Part shown: piece by piece, positions 1 through 6,458 of the stretch | How positions within the stretch are numbered: the stretch's first letter is position 1 | How the letters are laid out: every line of letters starts with the position of its first letter | DNA from: a virus | IMG/VR virus record: IMGVR_UViG_3300015366_000185 | Span: 1 to 32,907 of that record | Reading direction: 5' to 3' (one strand) | Length of the DNA: 32,907 nucleotides | Notes under the pieces: generated by a model | Told to the model about the DNA's origin: nothing | What the model saw: the letters and a program-made list of their open reading frames with translations, nothing else | Database searches by the model: none | Position numbers and translations under genes: made by a program

Positions 1-42
1 GCCTCCTTTTTGTAGAAAAAACAAGAATTGATTTGAAGCGCT

Positions 43-375
43 TCATCGATCTTTTTTGCGCGAGTTACATGACAAGCAACAAGCCACAAGGTTGCCAGGG
101 TCTAGCCTCGCTCCACCCCTAGACAGGGGAACAATATGATCAACAGTCGCTTCGGCTTTACTCATAATCTTCTGACAATAGTTGCAGACCATACCATCGC
201 GAACCAAAATCTTTTGTCTGATTATTTTCCAGTCATTGTCATAGCCTCTTGCTGATGCACTTGCTCGGACTCTTGGTGAGAAGAGTTCCTTATCTTGTTT
301 ATATCGTTCTAAACATTGGGGGCATCTGCTGGAATTATTTGGTCGGCCACAATCTAGGCATGGCATTTTTGGCAT
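43..375 (-). CDS. HNH endonuclease (terminase-associated)
   Basis: This 110-residue protein has an N-terminal zinc-binding pair (CLDC and CPQC, residues 6-21). A C-terminal HNH fold follows: VCNYC, then the catalytic VDHIVPLSRGG segment, then CLSCNSRK at the end. Phage HNH proteins of this size usually lie beside terS and help terminase cut at cos sites. Here the gene is last in the minus-strand order, 42 nt from the window end, while terS starts 21 nt from the other end of real phage sequence. The two would be adjacent in a circularised or cos-joined genome. It lies 12 nt after the proteasome-like gene. The family call is firm; the cos role is inferred from position. Confidence 0.9.
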   Translation of the reverse strand: MPKMPCLDCGRPNNSSRCPQCLERYKQDKELFSPRVRASASARGYDNDWKIIRQKILVRDGMVCNYCQKIMSKAEATVDHIVPLSRGGARLDPGNLVACCLSCNSRKKDR

Positions 376-387
376 GGGGGATGTCGA

Positions 388-924
388 TTATTTTTTTTGA
401 GTTTTCCAAATGAATGGTGCGGAAGTGTAAGCATCATTCTCTGCTGCAATCTTCATTGCAAGTGCTGGAGTTGCACCAGCATGAAGAGCGCCAAGAGCAT
501 AAGAACTTCCTGAACCAACTCCATAAAATCCTGAACGATTCATTGCGACTGAGAAGTCATCTGCAATTTCAAATACTGTTCCACCGATTGCAATCAAGAA
601 TGCAAATCTAGTTTCATCATCCGAATCATCTTCAAGTTTGTAATCATTTTCTTTGAAGCATTGCTTGAGTGATGGAATAACTTTTGCAATCATAAAGTGA
701 TAAATATCTTTTGAATCTTTTGCAGATAGTAATGGCGGTTCCCAAATATGTTGAGCAATGTCGCAAGGAGCGCATTCACCTGAACCAGCGATAATATAAT
801 TTCCGCGCTGACTAATCTTTACCATTTTGTCATGCGAATAAACTCTGCCATTAGGAGCTGTTGTTTGGGAGTCTGCACCAAACATGACTAAATCATCTTT
901 TTGAATTGCGATGATCGTGGTCAC
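388..924 (-). CDS. Proteasome beta / HslV-like Ntn-hydrolase peptidase
   Basis: The 178-residue protein begins M-T-T-I-I-A-I, the start pattern of HslV and mature proteasome beta subunits, in which Thr becomes the N-terminal nucleophile once Met is removed. In Thr1 numbering the conserved Asp17 lies in the GADSQTT block. A Lys at 32 in HDKMVKI is a plausible Lys33 equivalent after a one-residue gap. IIAGSGE and GVGSGSSYALGA match the conserved glycine-rich turns, and the late TPALAMKIAAENDAY helix also fits. No ATPase partner (HslU or Mpa type) is encoded here. The start is GTG at 924, in a GTGA overlap with the upstream gene. The family is likely; peptidase activity and target are unknown. 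Confidence 0.75.
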   Translation of the reverse strand: MTTIIAIQKDDLVMFGADSQTTAPNGRVYSHDKMVKISQRGNYIIAGSGECAPCDIAQHIWEPPLLSAKDSKDIYHFMIAKVIPSLKQCFKENDYKLEDDSDDETRFAFLIAIGGTVFEIADDFSVAMNRSGFYGVGSGSSYALGALHAGATPALAMKIAAENDAYTSAPFIWKTQKK

Positions 925-1085
925 TTGTTATCCCCTTGTTTTTCTAATTTTGCATCAAGTAACGCATCAACTAAATCGAGTAATGCTTGTTTTCTAAATT
1001 CATCTTTTGCAATTTTTATGCCAGCAGAAAGATGACCGATGGCTTCATCGATTTCATCTTCGGGCATATTTGCAGTGAGTATCAT
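921..1085 (-). CDS. Small acidic helical protein, unknown function
   Basis: This encodes a 54-residue, mostly helical acidic protein with no cysteines or membrane segment (MPEDEIDEAIGHLSAGI near the start, a Leu/Asp-rich second helix). I chose the ATG at 1085. It lies just downstream of a good extended -10 promoter (1118-1126) and has an AGG a few bases upstream; a later in-frame ATG is at 1067. A longer reading would begin at or before the predicted transcript start. Its stop overlaps the GTG of the peptidase gene by 4 nt, so the two are co-translated. I do not recognise the family. Confidence 0.6.
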   Translation of the reverse strand: MILTANMPEDEIDEAIGHLSAGIKIAKDEFRKQALLDLVDALLDAKLEKQGDNK

Positions 1086-1117
1086 GCGCCTAAATATACG
1101 GCACACCGACAATGTCT

Positions 1118-1126
1118 ATTGTAGCA
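1118..1126 (-). promoter_or_regulatory. Extended -10 promoter for the last three genes
   Basis: On the minus strand the sequence reads TGC-TACAAT: a near-consensus -10 hexamer with the TGn extension, which can replace a -35 box. No good -35 hexamer sits 16-18 nt upstream. Transcription would start near 1110, giving a leader of about 25 nt before the ATG at 1085. It would drive the small protein, the proteasome-like gene and HNH independently of the upstream operon. Confidence 0.5.
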
Positions 1127-1136
1127 CACGCTCGCT

Positions 1137-1910
1137 TCAAGATTTGACATTTTTGTCAAGTAGGCTATTGCGAGCAGCCAAAAATCCTTTGAAGTCATAA
1201 ACCTCGCCTCGGCGAATGATGCCATTTCGCTTGGCGAACTGAGCCACATTTTTTGGGGTCATGTTTAGATATTTAGCGATTGCCTCGGCATCAAGCCAAA
1301 CCTCTTTGCCAGGATTTGCAAGAGCCACTGCAACCAGCCGAAGGGTTGTCCATTCGGATTTGCACTTTGGGCATTCAAAGATTTCCATCGGATCATCCAA
1401 AGCCTTGAGCCAAGAGTTGCAATACTCGCCATCGGGCAAAGTTGCCGGACATGGAATCTTTCGAGATTTGGAAGTGAAGGCTTTTGCAGCAATCATCCCT
1501 TTGGTGTGAATCTCTTTCAGCTCTTGGGCAAAGTCCTCGATCCAAGGTTGTTCGCCTGACCACTGCAAATGGCGTTGAGCGAATTTGATGGCTTGATCGA
1601 TTTCCTCAGGCAAAGGCAAGCGCTTGAGGAATGCTGGCCTTGTCAGATTGCGATCTTCGCGAATCAGCTTCTCCCATTCATGTAGGCAACCGAGAATGTC
1701 ATCGCCAGCCACGAATGAAAGCGCATTGACATTCAAGCCAATGGTTCGCTCCGGTGATCGGCCACCATCTCCGGATCTACCTGGAAGAAGTTCATTGTGA
1801 GCCAAATTCCAAAATTCGAGCAAATCATCCAATTGCTGATGAAGGCGATTTTGGCAACGATGGCAAAGTCCATCGATTTCAACGGTTCGATTGCAAAGTG
1901 GGCATGACAT
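1137..1910 (-). CDS. Zinc-ribbon protein with C-terminal HTH
   Basis: The 257-residue protein has two cysteine quartets. C3/C6/C16/C19 forms an N-terminal zinc finger. C154, C164, C180 and C183 fit a second ribbon. Residues 205-247 (WLDAEAIAKYLNMTPKNVAQF onward, then a RRGEVYDF wing) resemble an excisionase or MerR-type helix-turn-helix. This layout is common in actinophage early regions and suggests DNA binding. It is one candidate for the missing repressor or excisionase, but nothing proves that. Its ATG overlaps the previous stop by one base (TAATG). Its last codons lie within the palindrome at 1144-1159. Confidence 0.75.
   Translation of the reverse strand: MSCPLCNRTVEIDGLCHRCQNRLHQQLDDLLEFWNLAHNELLPGRSGDGGRSPERTIGLNVNALSFVAGDDILGCLHEWEKLIREDRNLTRPAFLKRLPLPEEIDQAIKFAQRHLQWSGEQPWIEDFAQELKEIHTKGMIAAKAFTSKSRKIPCPATLPDGEYCNSWLKALDDPMEIFECPKCKSEWTTLRLVAVALANPGKEVWLDAEAIAKYLNMTPKNVAQFAKRNGIIRRGEVYDFKGFLAARNSLLDKNVKS
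1144..1159. promoter_or_regulatory. Palindrome TTGACA-N4-TGTCAA, possible operator
   Basis: A perfect 6+4+6 inverted repeat (TTGACA TTTT TGTCAA) covers the last codons of the zinc-ribbon/HTH gene. It lies 18-41 nt upstream of the extended -10 promoter, and each arm is a consensus -35 hexamer. No -10 is correctly spaced on the minus strand, so an operator is at least as likely as a promoter element. It may also be coincidental coding sequence. Confidence 0.3.
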
Positions 1911-2260
1911 TAGAAATTTGGCTCCTTTAGTGGTTTTGAGGCAAATAGCGGTTCGGGTTCAAATATCGTGGAAAATTTACAATCATGGCTTCCAAGCACG
2001 ATTGCCTTTGGATCGCCTTTGGTCATCTGCCAAAGATTTCTCTGCTCTAGCTCGAAATCCGACCCTTTGCGAATCGTCTGATAAATCTTTCGACTCGATA
2101 AGCGCCAAGCGATTTCATCCGACAAGTTGAGTTGAGTTGGCTCAACTCTGACTCGCCATCCATTGACATGACATTCATAAATCCATCCGGTGCATTTCGG
2201 GCATTGCCTTAGTTTGGCGATGGAATTGATGAAGTGTTGGGATTGGTTGAATTCTTTCAT
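1910..2260 (-). CDS. Hypothetical protein with a CxxC motif
   Basis: The 116-residue protein has one CPKC motif near the N-terminus, followed by a beta-hairpin-like stretch (WIYECHVNGWRVRVEP) and a charged helical middle part. It looks like a small zinc-binding or DNA-binding accessory protein, but I do not recognise the family. I chose the ATG at 2260, which has GAGG six bases upstream; a GTG at 2275 lacks such a site. It lies directly between the iteron array and the zinc-ribbon/HTH gene, whose start overlaps its stop by one base, so it is part of the replication cluster. Confidence 0.65.
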   Translation of the reverse strand: MKEFNQSQHFINSIAKLRQCPKCTGWIYECHVNGWRVRVEPTQLNLSDEIAWRLSSRKIYQTIRKGSDFELEQRNLWQMTKGDPKAIVLGSHDCKFSTIFEPEPLFASKPLKEPNF

Positions 2261-2300
2261 TTTGACCTCGCCCACCTGTTCCCAGTTCCCCCTATAGAAG

Positions 2301-2462
2301 GGGGAACATGGGAACTAGTCATGGGAATTTTGATCGTTTGACTAGTTCCCGACTTTGGGAACAAGTGGGAACTAGTCAAAATGAGCGTAAATTTTGGGAA
2401 CTGGTGGGAACTAGTCATTTTGAAATCATCAAAAATCTCGGGAACTGGACAGGAACTAGTCA
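2301..2462. repeat. Iteron array, probable replication origin
   Basis: The 12-mer GGGAACTAGTCA occurs exactly at 2310-2321, 2367-2378 and 2406-2417, inverted at 2339-2350, and with one mismatch at 2451-2462. Each direct copy is preceded by another GGGAAC, mostly about one helical turn away (8-11 bp between the GGGAAC cores). The composite unit is therefore GGGAAC-N4-GGGAACTAGTCA. The array lies between the primase/ATPase gene and the next gene, where phage and plasmid initiators commonly bind iterons. A repressor operator cluster is the alternative. Confidence 0.7.
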
Positions 2463-2473
2463 TTTTGTCCAAC

Positions 2474-4579
2474 TTAGGCAGTTTCATGATTTTCATCAAT
2501 TTTGAAAGAATCAAGGCCAGCGCGACCATCATCTTCTTCCCGATAAGGTCGAAGCAATTTGAGGTTCAAGGAATTGCGAACGCCGTTTTCGACAGCAATA
2601 AATTTCTCATCAACTAACACTTGACAAGCCAAAATGACCCACTCTCGGCGACCCTTGACCTCACCAATCACAGCATTCTTTGAAAGCGCCCCATTTGCCC
2701 CTTCTAGCACCTTTGAGACCGCTTCCATCAGATGCGTTGGCCGTAGTCGATCACGCTCGCCAAGTGGCGCAAGGATCGTCATATCAACCGACCCATCGGC
2801 TGAGGATTTGAGTTGAACGGTTCCGGCAAACTTGGCTTCCTTGGATACGGCGCGAACATGGCCAGGGCGATCCTTGGTGACCTTCAAAGTCAGCTCACCC
2901 GACATTCCTCGGCCAAATGGCAAAACGACTTCGACCATGATGGCTGCGCCATTGATGTCGGCTCGCTTAGCCTGAGCGCCAATGGCATAGTTTCCTCGAC
3001 CTTCCTTGGATTTGGTGACATGATCAATTGTGATCGTGCAAGCCCCTGAGAGCGCCAAAGGCCGAAGCAATTGCTGGCTGAAGAATGTGGCATCTCGGTT
3101 TGATGTGAGATCGAGATTGAGCAAAGTCATTGCAGCGTTCACGCCATCAACAATGATCAAGTCAGGTTGGATTTCAAGCAAAGCATCAACCAAGTCAATT
3201 CGCTCATCTAGCGTGAGATTTTGATCAGGGTTGGCATAAGTGAAATTGGCAAAATGCTGATCTTCCAAGCCCAATGCTCGAAGGCGCATCAAGATGCCTT
3301 TGCCCGAATCTTCAAAGTCTAAATAAATAACTTTTTCGGCAACCTGAAGCGCTTGCTTTACTGCGAGCAATGCAACCCAAGTTTTTCCGGATTCTGATTC
3401 GCCGAGCAAAGCGTTGATCTTGCCTTTGTAGAACAATCGATGTCCATCGCCTCTTGCAAGAAACAATGGCGCTGGCTCTTCATTTTCACCAGTGAGATCA
3501 AGTGGCCTTGGATACCAAGATGAGCGTTGGCGAGTTTCTTCAATGTGATCAGCATCGAGATCGGGAACGACTGTGAGATTTGGCTTGATGATCTCACCGA
3601 GAGTCGGCAAGCTAGGCAAGGATTTAGAACCAAAACCCATTGAGCGAAGTTCCTTGGCTGCTGCTGAGAAATCGCCAGCATGATTCAAGTGAGCGAATGC
3701 AGCAAATTTTGAATAAGGCTTTTCAGCTTCAAATGTTGTCGAAGTTGTAAATACGAAAAGATTGCCTGTGTCATCTTTTGTGGTTGCTGAGATTCCGATG
3801 TCTTTGTTTGGTCTGCGCCAGTAGGTTATGCCTTTGGCTGAATAGACTTTCTTCCAGCCGATTGGTTCAAGGATTTCTTCCCAAGTTGCAGTTTCATTGA
3901 AAGCATCGCCTGGCTTATCTTTAGCGCTTGGCTCTTTTGGATTTAGCACTTGAGCGATTGATTCTTTGACTGGCATTGAATCAAGAGCTTTGAAAATTGC
4001 GTGGATTGCATTTCGCTCTTCCCAAGATAGCACCGGAATCAGAGCCGGAGATCCCTTTAGAAGCACCCAAGGTTGACCCGATGGATGTGTTGATCCATGA
4101 GAAGGCGCTGTGACTACGAATCCGCCTTCGCCTCTTGTTTCGGCTAGAACTTCAACTGAGTCATTTTCACCTGGTCTGCGAGCAAGTTTGGTGTTTCCTG
4201 GAACTGGTTCATCTGCAATTCGATAGAGCCAATGCAAACCGCCTGAAGGCGTGAACTCAACATAACCATTCGAAAGGATTTCCCAAAGCTCACCAAGCCC
4301 TGAGTTGATAGCGAGTTCACGCGCCTCATCGAGAAGGCCACCATTGACGGCTCTGCCTTCCATTTCGAGCATTTCAAGATTGCCCGAAACTGCTCCAGTG
4401 ATAATCCCGATTCCTTTGGGATTTCCTGAAAACCAACTGGCGATCTGTTCGCGATCTGCCATTGTGACTTGATATTGCTTCCAAGAAGTTATCGGCGCTT
4501 TTGAGCCATCTTCCTTGGCAGGGATAACCGAAATTCCGGCATCATAGAAATCCAACGCTGCTTGCAATATCTCATTCAT
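2474..4579 (-). CDS. Primase-polymerase fused to RepA-like ATPase (replication protein)
   Basis: The 701-residue protein has an N-terminal bifunctional primase/polymerase domain (about 1-200). Its acidic pair is E72-x-E74 in LEMLEMEG, followed by SGGLHWLY (112-119) and the RGEGGFVVTAPS strand-turn (149-160). The C-terminal half is a RecA-fold ATPase of the AAA_25/RepA type: Walker A GESESGKT (393-400), YLDFED (419-424), Walker B LIIVDG (474-479) and TIDHVTK (517-523). Such fusions prime and unwind DNA for phage replication. The start is ATG 4579 in an ATGA overlap, with GGGGGAAAAG just upstream. The iteron array directly follows its stop, the usual place for an initiator's binding sites. Confidence 0.88.
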   Translation of the reverse strand: MNEILQAALDFYDAGISVIPAKEDGSKAPITSWKQYQVTMADREQIASWFSGNPKGIGIITGAVSGNLEMLEMEGRAVNGGLLDEARELAINSGLGELWEILSNGYVEFTPSGGLHWLYRIADEPVPGNTKLARRPGENDSVEVLAETRGEGGFVVTAPSHGSTHPSGQPWVLLKGSPALIPVLSWEERNAIHAIFKALDSMPVKESIAQVLNPKEPSAKDKPGDAFNETATWEEILEPIGWKKVYSAKGITYWRRPNKDIGISATTKDDTGNLFVFTTSTTFEAEKPYSKFAAFAHLNHAGDFSAAAKELRSMGFGSKSLPSLPTLGEIIKPNLTVVPDLDADHIEETRQRSSWYPRPLDLTGENEEPAPLFLARGDGHRLFYKGKINALLGESESGKTWVALLAVKQALQVAEKVIYLDFEDSGKGILMRLRALGLEDQHFANFTYANPDQNLTLDERIDLVDALLEIQPDLIIVDGVNAAMTLLNLDLTSNRDATFFSQQLLRPLALSGACTITIDHVTKSKEGRGNYAIGAQAKRADINGAAIMVEVVLPFGRGMSGELTLKVTKDRPGHVRAVSKEAKFAGTVQLKSSADGSVDMTILAPLGERDRLRPTHLMEAVSKVLEGANGALSKNAVIGEVKGRREWVILACQVLVDEKFIAVENGVRNSLNLKLLRPYREEDDGRAGLDSFKIDENHETA

Positions 4580-4782
4580 TCTTTTCCCCCGACCCAAATG
4601 CTTTCCTGATAAATCGTGTGGTAATGGCAAAGCGAAACCATGCTCACCCTTTTGTCATCTCCGTAATATAAGCCGAAATCTGCATCTTCCTCACAACGCT
4701 CCCAAAACCCTGGCTCTGACTCAAACACGAAACAACATTGATCTTCAAATCGCGTTGTGCGCTTGAATTTGACCTTAGCCAT
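4576..4782 (-). CDS. Small cysteine-rich protein, unknown function
   Basis: The 68-residue protein has four cysteines (a CC pair near 17-18, C32, and C54 in SLCHYH) plus histidines, so a zinc site is possible. The middle is acidic (EEDADFGLYYGDD). I do not recognise the family. The ATG at 4782 overlaps the stop of the previous gene, and it ends in ATGA with the primase start. Its own ribosome site is weak and translational coupling is likely; a TTG at 4803 is the other possible start. Confidence 0.6.
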   Translation of the reverse strand: MAKVKFKRTTRFEDQCCFVFESEPGFWERCEEDADFGLYYGDDKRVSMVSLCHYHTIYQESIWVGGKE

Positions 4783-4996
4783 TGGCTTTGAATTCACGAG
4801 CAATCCGCGCTGCCCGATTCATGCCATCAATGAAATAAGCGCTCGATGGTGGCACTGCCATCCGCGATTGATGAATCTCTCTTGCTCGCTGGATTGCATC
4901 GCTTTCAATCGCCTTGGCAATTGCCTCGATCATCTCGCCATCTCGCAATCGGCAACCGCATTGGCAGGTGGCTGTTGTATCTTGTGATTCGGTCAT
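4775..4996 (-). CDS. Small hypothetical protein with a CQCGC motif
   Basis: The 73-residue protein has a CQCGC cluster at 11-15 and then a mostly helical chain (EMIEAIAKAIESDAIQRARE; MNRAARIAREF). The ATG at 4996 has a strong AAAGGGGAG site just upstream. A longer reading to 5089 would run through the tRNA-like structure and is rejected. I do not recognise the family. Its position just before the primase gene suggests a replication-accessory role, but nothing in the sequence confirms this. Confidence 0.65.
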   Translation of the reverse strand: MTESQDTTATCQCGCRLRDGEMIEAIAKAIESDAIQRAREIHQSRMAVPPSSAYFIDGMNRAARIAREFKANG

Positions 4997-5019
4997 TTCT
5001 CCCCTTTGTTTGATTCTTG

Positions 5020-5080
5020 TGCGCTGATTGGAATCGAACCAATCACTGCTTCCCCACAGTGGCAAGCCATTGCCAGCGCG
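5020..5080 (-). ncRNA. 61-nt tRNA-like cloverleaf / four-way junction
   Basis: The minus strand folds into four perfect helices with no unpaired bases between them. These are a 6-bp closing stem GCGCTG/CAGCGC (5074-5079 with 5021-5026) and a 4-bp arm GCAA-TGGC-TTGC (5062-5073). The other two are a 5-bp arm CACTG/CAGTG with the 8-nt loop TGGGGAAG (5044-5061) and a T-arm ATTGG-TTCGATT-CCAAT (5027-5043). The T-loop is canonical. The bases at tRNA positions 8-9 and 26, a variable loop, CCA and a 7-nt anticodon loop are missing, and the whole is about 12 nt short. It could be a decayed tRNA, a tRNA mimic or an attachment-site remnant. Confidence 0.45.
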
Positions 5081-5085
5081 ATCCG

Positions 5086-5108
5086 CCAATCCCCTGATCA
5101 GGCGGAAT
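5086..5108 (-). terminator. Hairpin just after the SSB-like gene
   Basis: The minus strand has CCGCC and GGCGG arms around a 13-nt loop that contains the palindrome TGATCA. It starts a few bases after the SSB-like stop codon and lies just upstream of the tRNA-like element. There is no T-tract, so it may protect or process the transcript rather than terminate it. Confidence 0.25.
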
Positions 5109-5112
5109 TAGA

Positions 5113-5577
5113 TTAGAACGGCTTTGCGCCGAGCTTTTCGATTAGTGCTTGGATCTCAGGTGTCACTACAACTGCAGAGTTTGATGAAGCTGTTGGTGCG
5201 CTAGTTGCCGGCGCTGAAATCTGATTGGTCAGATAAGCAGTTGCCTTTGCAACATCATCTGCATTGTCAGCAGCATTGACAAGAATCCAAGGTGCAGACT
5301 TGCCTGGCTTTGCAACGCCTTGACCAATTCGAGCAAGAACTGATTTGCCGATATTTGGCTTCAAGCCGGAGCGAAGTGCAACATTGAAGAATAGAACACT
5401 GGTGTGTTCGGTGTTTGTGTCGAGATCGACAAGATCAACCTCGATTGCCTCTGCCTCGCCGAGAGAGGTTTGGATGCCGGTTCGATATTGAGTCGGCTTG
5501 ATGATCAGCAGGTGGCCTTGAAGGTCTGCTGGCTTGACTGAGATTTCAGTCGATGCTGGTGATGCGAAATCACTCAT
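5113..5577 (-). CDS. Putative single-stranded DNA-binding (OB-fold-like) protein
   Basis: The 154-residue protein has a core (about 15-105) resembling the SSB-like family of actinophages: DLQGHLLIIKPTQY, then a beta-rich part with AIEVDLVDL, FFNVALRSGLK, ARIGQGVAKPG and SAPWILVNA. A Ser/Ala/Thr-rich linker and a short helical tail follow. The ATG at 5577 has CAGGAGA six bases upstream and overlaps the preceding gene by 8 nt. It sits with the primase, nuclease and methyltransferase genes, which suits a replication or recombination role. The fold is inferred from family resemblance, not from diagnostic residues. Confidence 0.65.
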   Translation of the reverse strand: MSDFASPASTEISVKPADLQGHLLIIKPTQYRTGIQTSLGEAEAIEVDLVDLDTNTEHTSVLFFNVALRSGLKPNIGKSVLARIGQGVAKPGKSAPWILVNAADNADDVAKATAYLTNQISAPATSAPTASSNSAVVVTPEIQALIEKLGAKPF

Positions 5578-5854
5578 GTGATTCTCCTGTTTCTTTGTTG
5601 GGGTCAAACATCTCATCGAACGATGAGAATTCTGATTCTGCAATCAACTTGTTCAAGTCATTGATTGTCATATCGCCATCCATTTCGAGGTTGGCTTCAA
5701 ATGCCATAAAACCTAATTCTTTGAGTTCGACAAGAAGCTCTTCAATGTCCTCAAATGAATCAACAATTTGCGTTGCATCCTTGCGAGCGAAGAACAAGCC
5801 AATGCCATAACCTATTGCAAAGGTTAGGAAAGAAAAAATCAACCAAAGGATCAT
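5570..5854 (-). CDS. Small membrane-anchored acidic protein
   Basis: The 94-residue protein has one N-terminal membrane helix (ILWLIFSFLTFAIGYGIGLF, about residues 2-21) followed by a basic ARK. The cytoplasmic tail is acidic and helical (DSFEDIEELLVELKELGF). The ATG at 5854 overlaps the stop of the methyltransferase C-terminal gene as ATGA. Downstream it overlaps the SSB-like gene by 8 nt. I do not recognise the family. Confidence 0.65.
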   Translation of the reverse strand: MILWLIFSFLTFAIGYGIGLFFARKDATQIVDSFEDIEELLVELKELGFMAFEANLEMDGDMTINDLNKLIAESEFSSFDEMFDPNKETGESHE

Positions 5855-6381
5855 TGATTTGCCACCATTCTTTTGACGATCCAATCTACCACTGGCACTG
5901 CCACAGCATTGCCCATTTGCTTATAACGATTTGAATCTGCTTGTGAGATCACCGCTTGCTTTTTTTCATCAAAGCGTTCAGCAGTCCAGCCATCAGGAAA
6001 TCCTTGAAGGCGCTCGCATTCTGTTGGCGTTAGCCGGCGAACTGTTTGGTTTGAAGTTATTGCTGGCACATTGCCACCCCCTGTTCCCCATCTTGAAATT
6101 ACTGTTGGCACGATGCCATCTTCATAAATCCGCACATCATCAACGCGAGTTCCATCGATGATCAAAACGCCTGGTCTTCCCTCATTTGCTCCGCCTGATC
6201 TCAAAGTATGAAAATTCCTTTCATCAATTGTTGCATTGTAAAAATCAATCCCAAGAATCAACACTGTGGCAAATGAATCGCCTGAATTGTCCATTGCGTT
6301 CAAAGTAGGCGCAACCCCCCCCTGCAACCATGTTTCATAATCGTCAACATTTCTCGCTCTCTTGCTTTTAGTGAACCACAT
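5851..6381 (-). CDS. Cytosine-5 DNA methyltransferase, C-terminal part (target recognition, motifs IX-X)
   Basis: The 176-residue protein holds the second half of a C5 methyltransferase. Residues 1-100 cover part of the target-recognition region (TKSKRARN, APTLNAMD, IDGTRVDDVRIYEDG). These are followed by RRLTPTECERLQGFPDGW (motif IX area) and RYKQMGNAVAVPVVDWI (motif X). The catalytic half is encoded just upstream in another frame. The ATG at 6381 has CAGG seven bases upstream; a GTG at 6402 is the alternative. A G8 tract lies in frame at 6315-6322, and one slip there would truncate the protein. It could be a true second subunit, as in split enzymes such as M.AquI, or half of a broken gene. 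Confidence 0.7.
   Translation of the reverse strand: MWFTKSKRARNVDDYETWLQGGVAPTLNAMDNSGDSFATVLILGIDFYNATIDERNFHTLRSGGANEGRPGVLIIDGTRVDDVRIYEDGIVPTVISRWGTGGGNVPAITSNQTVRRLTPTECERLQGFPDGWTAERFDEKKQAVISQADSNRYKQMGNAVAVPVVDWIVKRMVANQ
6315..6322 (-). repeat. G8 tract inside the methyltransferase C-terminal part
   Basis: Eight consecutive G on the coding (minus) strand occur within the codons for L-Q-G-G-V. At this length the reading frame is open on both sides. It is one of only two 8-base G runs I noticed in the window, and both are in this methyltransferase. Confidence 0.8.
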
Positions 6382-6458
6382 CAATAACCTGCAAAAGTCC
6401 ACTATTCACAGCTTGATTGGAAGTTTGCCCTTTGGTTAGGTCTGCGACAGTTAGGGAA

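Noticed and set aside
414-611. Plus-strand open frames, here and elsewhere (for example 20297-20806 and 25361-25822)
   Set aside because: They lie opposite strongly supported minus-strand genes, lack ribosome sites and do not resemble known families.
1137-1910. Naming the zinc-ribbon/HTH protein as the lysogeny repressor
   Set aside because: HTH and zinc motifs are present, but there is no cI or Xre-like domain, no divergent promoter arrangement and no clear operator set, so only a generic call is justified.
2257-2520. A minus-strand frame with repeated M-T-S-S-H residues through the iteron region
   Set aside because: The repeat residues come directly from the DNA repeats. The frame overlaps the end of the primase gene and has no good ribosome site. 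The multiple-of-3 spacing is noted, but DNA-level function explains it better.
5020-5080. Calling the tRNA-like element the phage attP
   Set aside because: It is about 10 kb from the recombinase gene and contains a full set of four stems, whereas attP cores usually carry only the 3' part of a tRNA and lie next to int. Not excluded, but not supported.
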